A program made the position numbers and the translations under genes. Source: an uncultured Bacteroides sp. (GTDB lineage Bacteria > Bacteroidota > Bacteroidia > Bacteroidales > Bacteroidaceae). From it: a DNA stretch of 36,543 nucleotides. The notes beneath the pieces were generated by a model. The model was not told the origin of the DNA. It saw nothing but the letters and a program-made list of their open reading frames with translations, and did no database searches. The stretch's first letter is position 1, and each line of letters opens with the position of its first letter. The stretch is from contig USEY01000039.1 in NCBI GenBank assembly GCA_900553815.1, forward strand, positions 1 to 36,543, in the 5' to 3' direction. Shown here piece after piece: positions 15,484 to 27,000 of this stretch.

Positions 15484-16707
15484 TCATCTTTCAGCTACAA
15501 GCTGCGCAATTTTCACCACAACCTTCATTGCCTTCTCCATACTCTGGATGGGAACGAACTCAAAGCGGCCATGGAAATTCAAGCCTCCGGCAAAGATATT
15601 AGGGCAAGGCAATCCCTTGAAAGAAAGCTGGGCACCGTCCGTACCTCCACGGATAGCCTTCACGGCTGGTTTCACCCCGGCTTCTTGCATAGCCTTGAAA
15701 GCAATATCAATGACGTGCATGACGGGCTCAATCTTTTCGCGCATGTTGTAGTACTGGTCATGAAGCTCAAGCAAGGCGGTTCCTTCACCATACTCGGCAT
15801 TGATTTTACCTACCAGGGCTTCCATGTTCTTCTTCCGCTCTTCAAAACGTGCACGGTCATGGTCGCGGATAATATAAGAGACGGTGGTCTGCTCCACTTC
15901 TCCACTTATGCCGACCAGATGGTAGAAGCCTTCGTAGCCTTCCGTATGTTCAGGAGTTTCCTCTGCCGGCAGCATGGACATGAATTGATTGGCCACCCGG
16001 ATGGAATTAATCATTTTGTTCTTGGCATAGCCCGGATGAACATTGCGCCCCTTAAATACGACCTTTGCTGAAGCAGCGTTAAAGTTTTCAAACTCCAGCT
16101 CTCCTACTTCACCGCCGTCCATTGTGTAAGCCCAGTCGCAACCAAACTTCTCTACGTCAAACTTATGAGCGCCAAGGCCTATTTCCTCATCGGGATTGAA
16201 ACCGATGCGAATCTTGCCATGCTTGATTTCAGGATGTTCCTTCAGATACACGATGGCCGAAACGATTTCGGCAATACCTGCTTTGTCGTCAGCACCCAGC
16301 AAAGTGGTACCGTCGGTCACAATCAGGTCTTCCCCCTTATGGTCGAGCAGCTCAGGGAAACGCTCAGTAGACAGCACGATGTTTTCCGCACTGTTCAGCA
16401 ATATATCACCGCCGTCGTAATTGGCAACAATACGAGGCGATACATTTTTCCCGCTCATGTCGGGACTTGTATCCATGTGTGCAATGAAACCTACTACCGG
16501 TACTTCCTTGTCAGTATTGGCCGGCAATGTGGCAAAAAGATAACCATTCTCGTCCAGTGAGATTTCTTCCAAACCCAATTCTTCCAACTCTTCTTTCAGA
16601 TAACGGGCAAAAACCATCTGCCCCTCAGTACTCGGGGTTACGTTAGTCTCTTCGTTCGACTGTGTGTCGAAGCTGACGTACTTCAAAAAACGTTCTACTA
16701 ATGTCAT
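15484..16707 (-). CDS. pepT: Peptidase T (tripeptide aminopeptidase)
   Basis: A 407-residue M20 metallopeptidase that removes the N-terminal residue from tripeptides in the cytoplasm. The two-zinc site is readable: [13 protein letters not shown] (His and Asp of the first motif), [14 protein letters not shown] (bridging Asp), [12 protein letters not shown] (catalytic Glu-Glu), DGGEVGEL, and the late [13 protein letters not shown]is. The lid or dimerisation domain is inserted between them. The length matches PepT of other bacteria. It is the first gene of the pepT-gcvT pair. The 220 bp upstream hold no recognisable strong promoter, only a weak TAggaTTTG-like sequence. Confidence 0.95.
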   Translation of the reverse strand: MTLVERFLKYVSFDTQSNEETNVTPSTEGQMVFARYLKEELEELGLEEISLDENGYLFATLPANTDKEVPVVGFIAHMDTSPDMSGKNVSPRIVANYDGGDILLNSAENIVLSTERFPELLDHKGEDLIVTDGTTLLGADDKAGIAEIVSAIVYLKEHPEIKHGKIRIGFNPDEEIGLGAHKFDVEKFGCDWAYTMDGGEVGELEFENFNAASAKVVFKGRNVHPGYAKNKMINSIRVANQFMSMLPAEETPEHTEGYEGFYHLVGISGEVEQTTVSYIIRDHDRARFEERKKNMEALVGKINAEYGEGTALLELHDQYYNMREKIEPVMHVIDIAFKAMQEAGVKPAVKAIRGGTDGAQLSFKGLPCPNIFAGGLNFHGRFEFVPIQSMEKAMKVVVKIAQLVAER

Positions 16708-16861
16708 ATTATCAATATGTATTATAAAATTCCTTATTCAAGTCCAAATCCTACAACCCTGCCCATCTGACCAAGAAAGCGTATTGGTCGAGAGCCTTCT
16801 CCTGTATTTCGTTTCTAGCCGACATAGCCGTAAGCTTAGGACCATTTAATTGCCGTAAAGT

Positions 16862-16906
16862 TAAAGAAAGGGGCGTGAACTGCCAAGCAATTCACGCCCC
16901 TTTTTT
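16862..16906 (-). terminator. Bidirectional terminator after the PurF-like gene
   Basis: A perfect 10-bp stem (GGGGCGTGAA and complement) with an 11-nt loop. There is a TTTCTTT tail on the minus strand and TTTTTT on the plus strand. It sits 25 bp beyond the stop codon of the PurF-like gene. Confidence 0.85.
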
Positions 16907-16930
16907 ATAGGTTTAACGACTATTTGTCAA

Positions 16931-18340
16931 TCAGAAGCAGCTGCTACCATCAAAACAATGCGTACAAAGTTTGCATTTAGGCAAGCCAATAGACTCAACC
17001 AACGTTTCCAGTGTATTGAAACGCAAAGAAGTAAATCCGAAACGTTCGCGCATAATTTCTACCATACGCTCATATTCAGGCGAGCCGGTAGTAGCATATT
17101 TCTCCAGATTCTTGTTCTCGTCGCCTTCCAGTTCCTTGATGATGCGGCGCGTAATCAGCTCCAGCGGGCTCTTGGATGCCGTAAAGCCGATGAAAGGACA
17201 AGAATAAATCAGCGGCGGGCAGGCTATACGAATATGCACTTCCTTGGCACCGCATTCATAAAGCACTTTCACATTGTCGCGCAACTGCGTACCGCGCACA
17301 ATAGAGTCGTCACAGAACAGCAGACGTTTGCCGTTGAGCATGGCCCGGTTGGGTATGAGTTTCATCTTGGCCACCAGCGAACGCATTTCCTGCCGGCTCG
17401 GAGTAAAGCTACGTGGCCATGTAGGTGTGTATTTGGCAATAGCCCTGTGATAAGGAACTCCCTTACCCTCTGCATAGCCCAGTGCCATTCCTACTCCAGA
17501 ATCAGGAATACCACAGGCGCAATCTACTTCCGACGCATCATGCTGTCCCATCTTCAAACCACTCAAGAAACGGACTTCTTCCACGTTACGTCCTTCATAA
17601 CAAGATGTCGGGAAACCATAATATACCCACAGGAATGAGCAAATCTGCATGCCTTCATTGGGCTTACGCAACTGCTCGACACCATCGGCACGCAGACGTA
17701 CGATTTCGCCCGGTCCCAAATAACGGTCTATCTCATAATCCAGGTTAGGAAAGCTGCTCGACTCACTGGTGGCCGCGTATGCCCCGTCTTTTTTGCCAAT
17801 GACAATAGGCGTACGTCCCCATTTGTCGCGAGCGGCAATGATACCATCCTCGGTCAGCAGGAGCATGGAACAAGAACCCTTGATGTGATTGTACACGTTC
17901 TCTATTCCTTCCACAAAGTTTTTTCCCTGAATAATGAGTAAGGCAACCAACTCTGTCTGGTTCGTCTGGCCTGAGCTTAGTTCTGAGAAGTGCATGTTTT
18001 TAGACAGCAACTCTGCTTCCAGCTCTTCCATATTGGCAATCTTTGCCACAGTGACAATGGCAAACCGCCCCAAATGAGAATTTAAGATAATAGGTTGAGG
18101 ATCTGTATCGCTTATCACTCCGATACCGGAATTTCCATTAAACTTATCCAGCTCATCTTCAAACTTCGAACGGAAATAAGCACTTTCCAGATTATGAATA
18201 GAACGGGCAAACGTCTTTTCTTCTGCGTTGTATGTGGCCATACCACCCCGTTTTGTACCCAGGTGCGAGTTATAATCAGTTCCGTAAAACAAATCGGCCG
18301 TACAACTTGACTTGGCTACTGTTCCAAAAAATCCTCCCAT
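16931..18340 (-). CDS. PurF-like amidophosphoribosyltransferase lacking the glutaminase catalytic residues
   Basis: A 469-residue homologue of glutamine PRPP amidotransferase. The C-terminal phosphoribosyltransferase half is well kept: PRPP loop CDDSIVRGTQ (343-352), CGIPDSG (276-282) and LDYEIDRYLGPGEIV before it. Putative iron-sulfur ligands are Cys234, Cys381 and the C-terminal CKLCTHC. The N-terminal glutaminase half is altered at every key site. The protein starts MGGFFG where active enzymes have a (mature) N-terminal Cys, the GHxRYST motif is replaced around residues 73-82, and the oxyanion-hole AHNG is TVAK (97-100). It therefore cannot use glutamine by the usual mechanism; ammonia use, a regulatory role or another pathway are open. 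From memory, Bacteroides genomes also carry a longer PurF with an intact Cys. A strong promoter lies upstream. Confidence 0.85.
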   Translation of the reverse strand: MGGFFGTVAKSSCTADLFYGTDYNSHLGTKRGGMATYNAEEKTFARSIHNLESAYFRSKFEDELDKFNGNSGIGVISDTDPQPIILNSHLGRFAIVTVAKIANMEELEAELLSKNMHFSELSSGQTNQTELVALLIIQGKNFVEGIENVYNHIKGSCSMLLLTEDGIIAARDKWGRTPIVIGKKDGAYAATSESSSFPNLDYEIDRYLGPGEIVRLRADGVEQLRKPNEGMQICSFLWVYYGFPTSCYEGRNVEEVRFLSGLKMGQHDASEVDCACGIPDSGVGMALGYAEGKGVPYHRAIAKYTPTWPRSFTPSRQEMRSLVAKMKLIPNRAMLNGKRLLFCDDSIVRGTQLRDNVKVLYECGAKEVHIRIACPPLIYSCPFIGFTASKSPLELITRRIIKELEGDENKNLEKYATTGSPEYERMVEIMRERFGFTSLRFNTLETLVESIGLPKCKLCTHCFDGSSCF

Positions 18341-18378
18341 AAATTAACTAGTTTTTGGTTACATTTTAATTGCGGATG

Positions 18379-18409
18379 CAAATTTACGAATTAGTAAACA
18401 CCGATTAAA
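18379..18409 (-). promoter_or_regulatory. Promoter of the PurF-like gene
   Basis: On the minus strand TTTA (18406-18409) and a perfect -7 TAAATTTG (18379-18386) are spaced by 19 bp, 38 bp before the start codon. Confidence 0.6.
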
Positions 18410-18429
18410 CAGTTCGATTCTTTTTTTCC

Positions 18430-18467
18430 AAAAAAAACGTCTCGCAGAAACCTAATTCTACGAGACG
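18430..18467 (-). terminator. Rho-independent terminator of the GH97 gene
   Basis: On the minus strand the stem CGTCTCG/CGAGACG, extended inward by AGAA/TTCT, is followed by eight T residues, 73 bp after the stop codon. Confidence 0.85.
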
Positions 18468-18539
18468 CAAGCAGCTTTTAACCTAATGAAAACACACCTT
18501 TCTACCCTAAGCTGCTATCTTTTTGTCTATTTTTTCAGT

Positions 18540-20726
<2,187 letters not shown>

Positions 20727-20734
20727 CTATGATA

Positions 20735-20762
20735 CAAATATAAGAATGATTTATCCAACAAA
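20735..20762 (-). promoter_or_regulatory. Promoter of the GH97 gene
   Basis: On the minus strand a perfect -7 TATATTTG lies at 20735-20742 with TTTG 16 bp upstream (20759-20762), slightly closer than usual. The start codon is 20 bp downstream. Confidence 0.5.
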
Positions 20763-20839
20763 GCCGGATTAACTGTCGGAAAAAATCTGGGAAAACATGA
20801 AAACGTTTGCATGGACCTAAAAAATTGCGGATAAGACCA

Positions 20840-20868
20840 TTGGGAAACGCACAAAAAACGTACCTTTG
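20840..20868 (+). promoter_or_regulatory. crcB: Promoter of crcB
   Basis: A perfect -7 TACCTTTG lies at 20861-20868 with TTGG 17 bp upstream. The start codon is 50 bp downstream, leaving no room for a complete fluoride riboswitch in the leader. Confidence 0.55.
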
Positions 20869-20918
20869 CCACCCGCTAAAATTACGAAGCAACACTACAT
20901 ACCTTCAAACCAAACGCA

Positions 20919-21296
20919 ATGAAAGAACTTATTTACATCTTTATAGGAGGAGGGACAGGCAGCATACTGCGCTACAGCATACAAAAAGTTCTGCACGAGA
21001 ACATACTTCCCTACCATTTTCCCTGGGCTACCTTTTGCGTCAACATAACCGGCAGTTTCCTTATTGGACTCTTCTACGCATTATCCGCGCGTTTCAATCT
21101 GTCGCCCGAGGTGCGCTTACTGCTGACAACCGGACTGTGTGGCGGTTTTACTACCTTTTCCACTTTTAGCAATGAAGGGTTGACTCTGTTTAAAGGAGGA
21201 CACTACATCGAATTTACGGCCTACCTGGTCCTCAGCCTGACGCTGGGCATTCTGGCTGCACTGGCCGGAGGAATGGTGGGACATGCCAAGGTGTGA
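20919..21296 (+). CDS. crcB: Fluoride efflux channel CrcB (Fluc)
   Basis: A 125-residue, four-helix membrane protein of the Fluc/CrcB family, which forms dual-topology dimers that let fluoride leave the cytoplasm. All family motifs are present: GGGTGSILRYSIQ in helix 1, the pore Asn in TFCVNITGSFLIGLF, and the central break TTGLCGGFTTFSTFSNE with the phenylalanines that line the fluoride path. Length is normal. It is a single plus-strand gene that converges on atpG, with a shared hairpin between them. No fluoride riboswitch consensus (GGNGAUGG...) was found in the short leader. Confidence 0.95.
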   Translation: MKELIYIFIGGGTGSILRYSIQKVLHENILPYHFPWATFCVNITGSFLIGLFYALSARFNLSPEVRLLLTTGLCGGFTTFSTFSNEGLTLFKGGHYIEFTAYLVLSLTLGILAALAGGMVGHAKV

Positions 21297-21396
21297 CCCC
21301 TTTTAAAACAATCCGGGGACAAACCCTGTGTAACCAGCAGAATATAAAGAGGACTGACATTTGCCCAACAGTCAACACGTTATCTCTATAAATACG

Positions 21397-21441
21397 AATA
21401 AGCGAAAGATGTATCTTGAACAAATACATCCTTCGCTTATT
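21397..21441. terminator. Shared hairpin terminator between convergent crcB and atpG
   Basis: An 18-bp stem with one mismatch (arms AATAAGCGAAAGATGTAT and ATACATCCTTCGCTTATT) lies between the two convergent genes. The plus-strand side continues with TTTTCTT, so it fits crcB best; on the minus strand the T tail is weak. Confidence 0.7.
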
Positions 21442-21510
21442 TTCTTGCAATAGGAACGCTCCAGACTCTATACCACCATACTGCAGGTTAAAGCAATAAG
21501 GCCGATATGT

Positions 21511-22395
21511 TTACTTCAACGTACCTCCGATAATATCCAGCAGTTCATTGGTAATGGCCTGTTGGCGCGTCTTATTATATTGCTTGGTCAGGTCTTGAAT
21601 CAATTCGTTGGCATTGTCTGTAGCTGCCTGCATAGCCAGCATACGTGCCGCGTGTTCGGAGGCGTTGGAATCGGCAAGAACCGTATACAGTTTCTGACAT
21701 ACAACCTTGGGTAGCAATTCTGTCATCAGTTCGGGCACAGAAGGTTCAACGATATAATTGTTTATATACCCTCCTGCCTTTGCCGCTTTTTCGTCTTCCT
21801 CCATTACATTCTTCAAATCAATGGGCAAGTAGTTTTCACGGGTGAGCACCTGTGTACCCATTGACTTAAAATGATGATAGATTAACTCAACCCTGTCTAT
21901 TTTCCGCTCAACAAAATCTTTCATCAGCCTGGTTGCCAGCTCCGACGCCTGTGCATAATTGGGTTTATCAGCCATATTCTGGAAACTGCCGGCAGGCGTA
22001 TAGCCCCACTTCTTGACAGCTTCTTCAACCTTCTTCCCCACCGGATAGATGAAAATATCTTCCTTCTTCAGGTGGGCATAATCGTGAAGCGCAGCCTCCA
22101 GGCGTTTAGCTATATTGGAGTTAAACGCTCCACACAAAGAGCTGTTTGAAGAGAAAACCACAATAGCCACCTTACTCACCGGACGGACCTCCATGATAGG
22201 GGTCTGAAAAGAATCGTCCGCGCTCATAAAGTTTGTAAGAATACTGCTCAACCTTCGTTGGTAGGGCAACATGCTCTCAATCCGCGCCTGGGCCTTATGC
22301 AGCTTGGCAGACGACACCATCTTCATCGCCGATGTAATCTGACGAGTACTTTTGACGGAATTGATTCTATTTTTTACCTCTTTTAATGAAGCCAC
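21511..22395 (-). CDS. atpG: F1Fo ATP synthase gamma subunit
   Basis: A 294-residue central-stalk subunit that turns inside the alpha3beta3 hexamer. The N-terminal MASLKEVKNRINSVKSTRQITSAMKMV and the C-terminal LIQDLTKQYNKTRQQAITNELLDIIGG are the conserved coiled-coil ends of the family. The start codon is GTG (22393-22395); no in-frame ATG lies nearby. It is the last gene of the atp operon. The gap to atpA is 276 bp, against at most about 100 bp elsewhere in the operon, because a MITE-like element sits there, ending 18 bp before this start codon. The element could affect translation or stoichiometry of gamma. Confidence 0.96.
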   Translation of the reverse strand: MASLKEVKNRINSVKSTRQITSAMKMVSSAKLHKAQARIESMLPYQRRLSSILTNFMSADDSFQTPIMEVRPVSKVAIVVFSSNSSLCGAFNSNIAKRLEAALHDYAHLKKEDIFIYPVGKKVEEAVKKWGYTPAGSFQNMADKPNYAQASELATRLMKDFVERKIDRVELIYHHFKSMGTQVLTRENYLPIDLKNVMEEDEKAAKAGGYINNYIVEPSVPELMTELLPKVVCQKLYTVLADSNASEHAARMLAMQAATDNANELIQDLTKQYNKTRQQAITNELLDIIGGTLK

Positions 22396-22412
22396 GGTTA
22401 CAATGTTATTTA

Positions 22413-22626
22413 TTTAAGTTTCGGATTTAATATTTCTTTAGAAGTTAAGAAGTTACAGAAGTTATCACTGCGCTTTGCTCTGTTAGAAGTTAAAGCCGAT
22501 AGTTCCACAAAAGGAAACCGGCCATACACTTGTGCTATTGGCTTTAACTTCTTAGCCCGTTTTAGCGGGCGATAACTTCCTCTAACTTCTTTAACTTCTG
22601 CAAGTTTTGGTAAAACCGAAACTTGA
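22413..22626 (-). repeat. MITE-like palindromic element, full copy B, between atpA and atpG
   Basis: About 214 bp; its reverse complement aligns almost end to end with 860-1071. Terminal inverted repeats are AAGTTTCGG and CCGAAACTT. The 8-bp direct repeat GTTATTTA flanks it at 22405-22412 and 22627-22634, as expected of a target-site duplication. Internal inverted heptamer blocks lie at 22441-22466 (GAAGTTA type) and 22571-22600 (TAACTTC type), with a further inner inverted repeat around AGAAGTTAAAGCC and GGCTTTAACTTCT. In the atp mRNA it would form a long stem. The copy shows no ORF. Confidence 0.8.
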
Positions 22627-22671
22627 GTTATTTAGAAAACGAAAATGGATGAACAATCAGCCGACACGCCG

Positions 22672-24261
22672 TCAGGCAACAAACTGCCTGGCCACCGTTG
22701 CGGCAGCCTCTTCTATCAGCTTGCAGACGTCGTCGCTGATGACACCCGATTTTAATACCTGAAGCACATCTTCCTTATGATTACGTTCCATGTAATCCAG
22801 AAACGATCGTTCAAACTCACTCACCTTGTCAAGCGGTACATTGTGCAGCAATCCATGCGTACCGCAATAGAGGATGGCAATCTGCTTTTCCACGGGCATC
22901 GGACTATACTGAGGCTGTACCAACAGACGGGTATTCTTCTGTCCCTTGTCAATAGTCAGTGCGGTTACAGGGTCCATATCACCACTGAACTTGGTAAACG
23001 CTTCCAGTTCGCGGTATTGTGCCTGGTCAATCTTCAGTGTTCCTGCCACCTTCTTCATGGCCTTGATCTGGGCATTACCACCTACACGGCTCACCGAGAT
23101 ACCTACATCAATGGCCGGACGGTTACCCTGATTGAACAAGTTCGTATCAAGGAATATCTGACCATCGGTAATAGAAATCACATTGGTAGGGATATAAGCA
23201 GAAACGTCACCGGCCTGCGTCTCGATAATGGGCAATGCAGTCAGCGAACCGCCGCCCTTTACCTTGTCCTTCAAGCTGTCGGGCAAATCGTTCATCTGAC
23301 GCGCCACTTCTTCCTGATTGATAATCTTGGCCGCACGCTCCAACAAACGGGAGTGCAGATAGAAGATATCACCCGGATAGGCTTCACGACCAGAAGGACG
23401 ACGCAAAATCAACGAAACCTCACGATAGGCAACGGCCTGCTTGGACAAGTCATCGTAAACGACCAACGCATGCCGGCCCGTATCACGGAAATACTCACCG
23501 ATGGCAGCACCGGCAAAAGGAGCATAATACTGCATGGCAGCAGGGTCGCCGGCTGTGGCTGCCACCACAATCGTATAATCCATGGCACCATACTTGCGCA
23601 AGGTGTTCACAATGGTAGCTACCGTAGAACCCTTTTGACCGATGGCTACATAAATACAGTAGACAGGGTCGCCGGCTTCATAGTTGGCACGCTGATTGAT
23701 GATGGTATCAATGGCAATGGCCGTCTTGCCCGTCTGGCGGTCACCAATAATCAGCTCACGCTGGCCACGTCCTATAGGAATCATCGCATCAACAGCCTTC
23801 AATCCGGTCTGAAGCGGCTGGTTCACCGGCTGACGGAAGATAACTCCCGGAGCTTTACGCTCAAGCGGCATCTCACAGAGTTCACCACCAATCAGACCTT
23901 TGCCGTCAAGCGGTTCGCCCAGCGGGTCAATGACACGTCCCAGCATGCCCTCACCCACTTTGATAGAGGCAATACGTTTCGTACGTCTGACGATATATCC
24001 CTCTTTTATTTTATCCGTAGGTCCCAGCAATACGGCACCGACATTGTCTTCCTCCAGGTTCATGACAATCGCCTTCACACCATTGTCAAACTCCAGCAAT
24101 TCGTTAGCCTCAGCATTACGCAATCCGTAAATGCGCGCCACGCCATCACTTACCTGAAGAACCGTACCTATCTCATCCAGTTGTACCCGGGTATCAATCC
24201 CTTCCAACTGTTTGCGCAGGACATCAGAAACTTCACTTACTTTTATATTTTCAACTAACAT
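22672..24261 (-). CDS. atpA: F1Fo ATP synthase alpha subunit
   Basis: A 529-residue non-catalytic nucleotide-binding subunit of F1. It has Walker [12 protein letters not shown], the family signature [14 protein letters not shown] and a full C-terminal helical domain. Length is slightly above the usual 500-515 residues. It sits 85 bp downstream of atpH on the same strand, in the position expected for the order atpH-atpA-atpG. The N-terminus [20 protein letters not shown] resembles the delta-contacting segment of other alpha subunits. Confidence 0.97.
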   Translation of the reverse strand: MLVENIKVSEVSDVLRKQLEGIDTRVQLDEIGTVLQVSDGVARIYGLRNAEANELLEFDNGVKAIVMNLEEDNVGAVLLGPTDKIKEGYIVRRTKRIASIKVGEGMLGRVIDPLGEPLDGKGLIGGELCEMPLERKAPGVIFRQPVNQPLQTGLKAVDAMIPIGRGQRELIIGDRQTGKTAIAIDTIINQRANYEAGDPVYCIYVAIGQKGSTVATIVNTLRKYGAMDYTIVVAATAGDPAAMQYYAPFAGAAIGEYFRDTGRHALVVYDDLSKQAVAYREVSLILRRPSGREAYPGDIFYLHSRLLERAAKIINQEEVARQMNDLPDSLKDKVKGGGSLTALPIIETQAGDVSAYIPTNVISITDGQIFLDTNLFNQGNRPAIDVGISVSRVGGNAQIKAMKKVAGTLKIDQAQYRELEAFTKFSGDMDPVTALTIDKGQKNTRLLVQPQYSPMPVEKQIAILYCGTHGLLHNVPLDKVSEFERSFLDYMERNHKEDVLQVLKSGVISDDVCKLIEEAAATVARQFVA

Positions 24262-24346
24262 ACTAATTTACGATTTAACGGTTTATGACATATTTATATC
24301 CTTTACTCCTGCTCTTGACCGAGCGGAGTAAAAAGATACATCTATA

Positions 24347-24907
24347 TCATACAATTCTCCTGTTCTTATCGATGAATTGCTGTTTCACTTTCTTAAACTG
24401 AGTTGCAATACTTGCGTCCAACCGATAATCATTGATGTCGAAAACAAATCCGCCTTCGATATTCGGGTCCACACATACCTGCAACTCCATTTGGGCATGC
24501 AATATGGAAGAGGCACTGTTCTTGATGCGTTCTTCTACCTCTTGGCTAACCGGCACGGCCGTTGTCAGCTTCGCCACACCGATATGCCTGCTATTCCTGT
24601 ACAAACGCAAGAAGCTCAAGCCAATATACTGAAGCATGTCTTCTCTTTTATTGGCCAGAATCAGCATGATAGAGCGCGAAAATTCGTCTTCAACTTTTTT
24701 CTGCCCGGAAGCAGCGACACAAATCAAATCGTACTTTTCCTGCTTACTCAAAATCGGATTGCCAAGTGCCTGACGCAAGTCTGGATGCGTAGCGAAGCTG
24801 CTGCACAACGTGCCAAACCGCTTATACATCATATCTTCCGTATTCGTACTTTTGGCATAACCCAATAATGCTTTGGCATATCGCATTGAAACAATTCCTA
24901 TATCCAT
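24347..24907 (-). CDS. atpH: F1Fo ATP synthase delta subunit
   Basis: A 186-residue peripheral-stalk subunit joining F1 to the b subunits. The N-terminal helical domain begins IGIVSMRYAKALLGYAKS, and the C-terminal GGFVFDINDYRLDASIATQFKKVKQQF is the family signature (GG..v.igd...D.S...qL..l). Length is normal. The gene starts 11 bp after the stop of atpF. Confidence 0.95.
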   Translation of the reverse strand: MDIGIVSMRYAKALLGYAKSTNTEDMMYKRFGTLCSSFATHPDLRQALGNPILSKQEKYDLICVAASGQKKVEDEFSRSIMLILANKREDMLQYIGLSFLRLYRNSRHIGVAKLTTAVPVSQEVEERIKNSASSILHAQMELQVCVDPNIEGGFVFDINDYRLDASIATQFKKVKQQFIDKNRRIV

Positions 24908-24918
24908 ATCTTTACACT

Positions 24919-25425
24919 TTAGTTGTTCTTGGGTGTCATCAGCACTTCATCCAACATACGGTCAATCATTTCCATCTGTTCGTTCTCTTTCTCCAGATTC
25001 TTTCTGAGGACCTTCTCTGCAATATCTACAGAAAGGACAGCCACCTGCTTGCGAATATCGCGGATAGCTTCTTCCTTTTCTTGTTGGATTTGTATTCTGA
25101 TTTCATCCAATTCCTTCTGCGCAGCCAATTCAGCCTGCTTGCGTGCATCAGCTATTATTCTGTCGCGTTCTTGAGAGGCCTCACGCAGAATTCGTCCTTG
25201 TTCTTTATTAGCGGCAGTAATCAGAGCCTCGCTTTCCTCCTTTACCTTGGACAGTTGTTCGTTGGCTTCGCGTGCCATGTTCATTGAACGTTCAATATAT
25301 GCCTTGCGTTCTTCCACCATCTTGGTAATGACGGGAAAGCCGTATTTGGCTAGCACGACAAACACGATGCCAAAGGAAAGCAGCATCCAAAACAGCAAGC
25401 CACTATCGGGTAATAACAATGACAT
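24919..25425 (-). CDS. atpF: F1Fo ATP synthase b subunit
   Basis: A 168-residue peripheral-stalk subunit: one N-terminal TM helix (about residues 8-27, [20 protein letters not shown]) followed by a long charged coiled coil rich in Ala, Glu, Lys and Arg, with the characteristic [20 protein letters not shown]. Only one b gene is present, so a homodimer is expected. It lies 12 bp after atpE. Confidence 0.95.
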   Translation of the reverse strand: MSLLLPDSGLLFWMLLSFGIVFVVLAKYGFPVITKMVEERKAYIERSMNMAREANEQLSKVKEESEALITAANKEQGRILREASQERDRIIADARKQAELAAQKELDEIRIQIQQEKEEAIRDIRKQVAVLSVDIAEKVLRKNLEKENEQMEMIDRMLDEVLMTPKNN

Positions 25426-25437
25426 GCTATTTCGTTT

Positions 25438-25713
<276 letters not shown>

Positions 25714-25791
25714 TTATTTTATTAATTATCTTTTTTTGATTGTTATCTAAGAATATTTCTATTTACAGATACAACAAGGTAGCTTAATCCA

Positions 25792-27000
25792 TCAAGACTT
25801 CACTACTTCTTTTTTATTTTCTTCGGCATGCTCTTCCTGAGCCAAACCAATGAATACGGCCGACAGCATTGTAAACACATACGCCTGAATGAAAGCTACC
25901 AGCAACTCAAGTGCATTCATAAACATATTAAACAGCACAGAAGCTACCGTAAGCGAACCGTTCAACGCAGGTCCCATACTGGCCGATATGAAAATCAAGG
26001 ACGTCAATACCAACATGGCCACATGCCCGGCCAACATATTGGCAAACAGACGGATCATCAAAGCGAATGGCTTGGTGAAAACGCCAAAGAATTCAATCAG
26101 AGGCATCATTGGAATAGGAGCCTTCAACCACCAGGGAACATCGGGCCAGAAGATATCTTTCCAATATGCCTTCTTTCCAAACAGGTTGACTGCCAGGAAT
26201 GTGAAGAATGCCAATGACATTGTAATGGCAATATTGCCTGTTACATTAGCTCCACCTGGAAAAAATGGAATCAGCCCCATCAGGTTATTTATGAAGATAA
26301 AGAAAAAGGCTGTCAGCAGATAAGGTGCAAACTTCTTGTAATTAGGTCCGATGCAACCTTTGATAATATCATCGTTTACCATCATGATAAACATCTCCAT
26401 GAAGCCGACAAAACCACCAGGAGCAACATACCTATTTTCTTCTTTCCTATACCAACGGGCCACTCCCAATACAATAATCGCCAGCAACAGGCTGTTGAAT
26501 ATCAAAGCAAAAGCGACCTTCGTAATAGAGAAATCCCACGGACGGACTTCATTGCCGGCAGCATCATGCTCTACCAGCTTTCCTTCATAGCGACTTCCCT
26601 CGGGAGCAATTGACAATCCTTCATACACGCCTCCGTTTTCTTCCAGTCTCGACGACAGGAAGACATGCCAACCGGTCGTTTCACTGTAGACAATAACAGG
26701 AAGAGGTACCGTGATATGCAAATCGCCCCATGTGGTAATATGCCATTCATAAGAATTGCCTATATGTCCAAATACGATTTCTTTCACATTTACCTCCTGC
26801 TTGGCTACGTCTTTATCAGCCGGCATTTGGCCTCCAAGACTATCGGTAGCGCTAGCCTCCACACCGCCAGAGCTTTCTGACATAAGTGGAGCAGCTGTTG
26901 CATTATCCTGAACCTGTATTGTATCAGCCTTGGCCAATCCCGTCCAAGAAAGCGCAACCGCCAGAAACCAAATTGTCAATGTATTATGCAATCGTTTCAT
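25792..27000 (-). CDS. atpB: F1Fo ATP synthase a subunit with long N-terminal extension
   Basis: A 402-residue stator subunit, much longer than the ~270 residues of E. coli a. A signal-like hydrophobic N-terminus (FLAVALSWTGLAKA) is followed by about 140 extra residues predicted to face the periplasm, then the conserved membrane core with the essential arginine in ALMIRLFANMLAGHVAM and the final helix AYVFTMLSAVFIGLA. The acidic C-terminus ends EEHAEENKKEVVKS. The extension is usual for Bacteroidetes a subunits. It overlaps the preceding small membrane gene by 17 bp. Confidence 0.95.
   Translation of the reverse strand: MKRLHNTLTIWFLAVALSWTGLAKADTIQVQDNATAAPLMSESSGGVEASATDSLGGQMPADKDVAKQEVNVKEIVFGHIGNSYEWHITTWGDLHITVPLPVIVYSETTGWHVFLSSRLEENGGVYEGLSIAPEGSRYEGKLVEHDAAGNEVRPWDFSITKVAFALIFNSLLLAIIVLGVARWYRKEENRYVAPGGFVGFMEMFIMMVNDDIIKGCIGPNYKKFAPYLLTAFFFIFINNLMGLIPFFPGGANVTGNIAITMSLAFFTFLAVNLFGKKAYWKDIFWPDVPWWLKAPIPMMPLIEFFGVFTKPFALMIRLFANMLAGHVAMLVLTSLIFISASMGPALNGSLTVASVLFNMFMNALELLVAFIQAYVFTMLSAVFIGLAQEEHAEENKKEVVKS

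Noticed and set aside
22777..24258. Open frame of 493 codons on the plus strand opposite atpA
   Set aside because: It is the antisense shadow of atpA; the translation has no family motifs, and such long shadows are common opposite biased, highly expressed genes.
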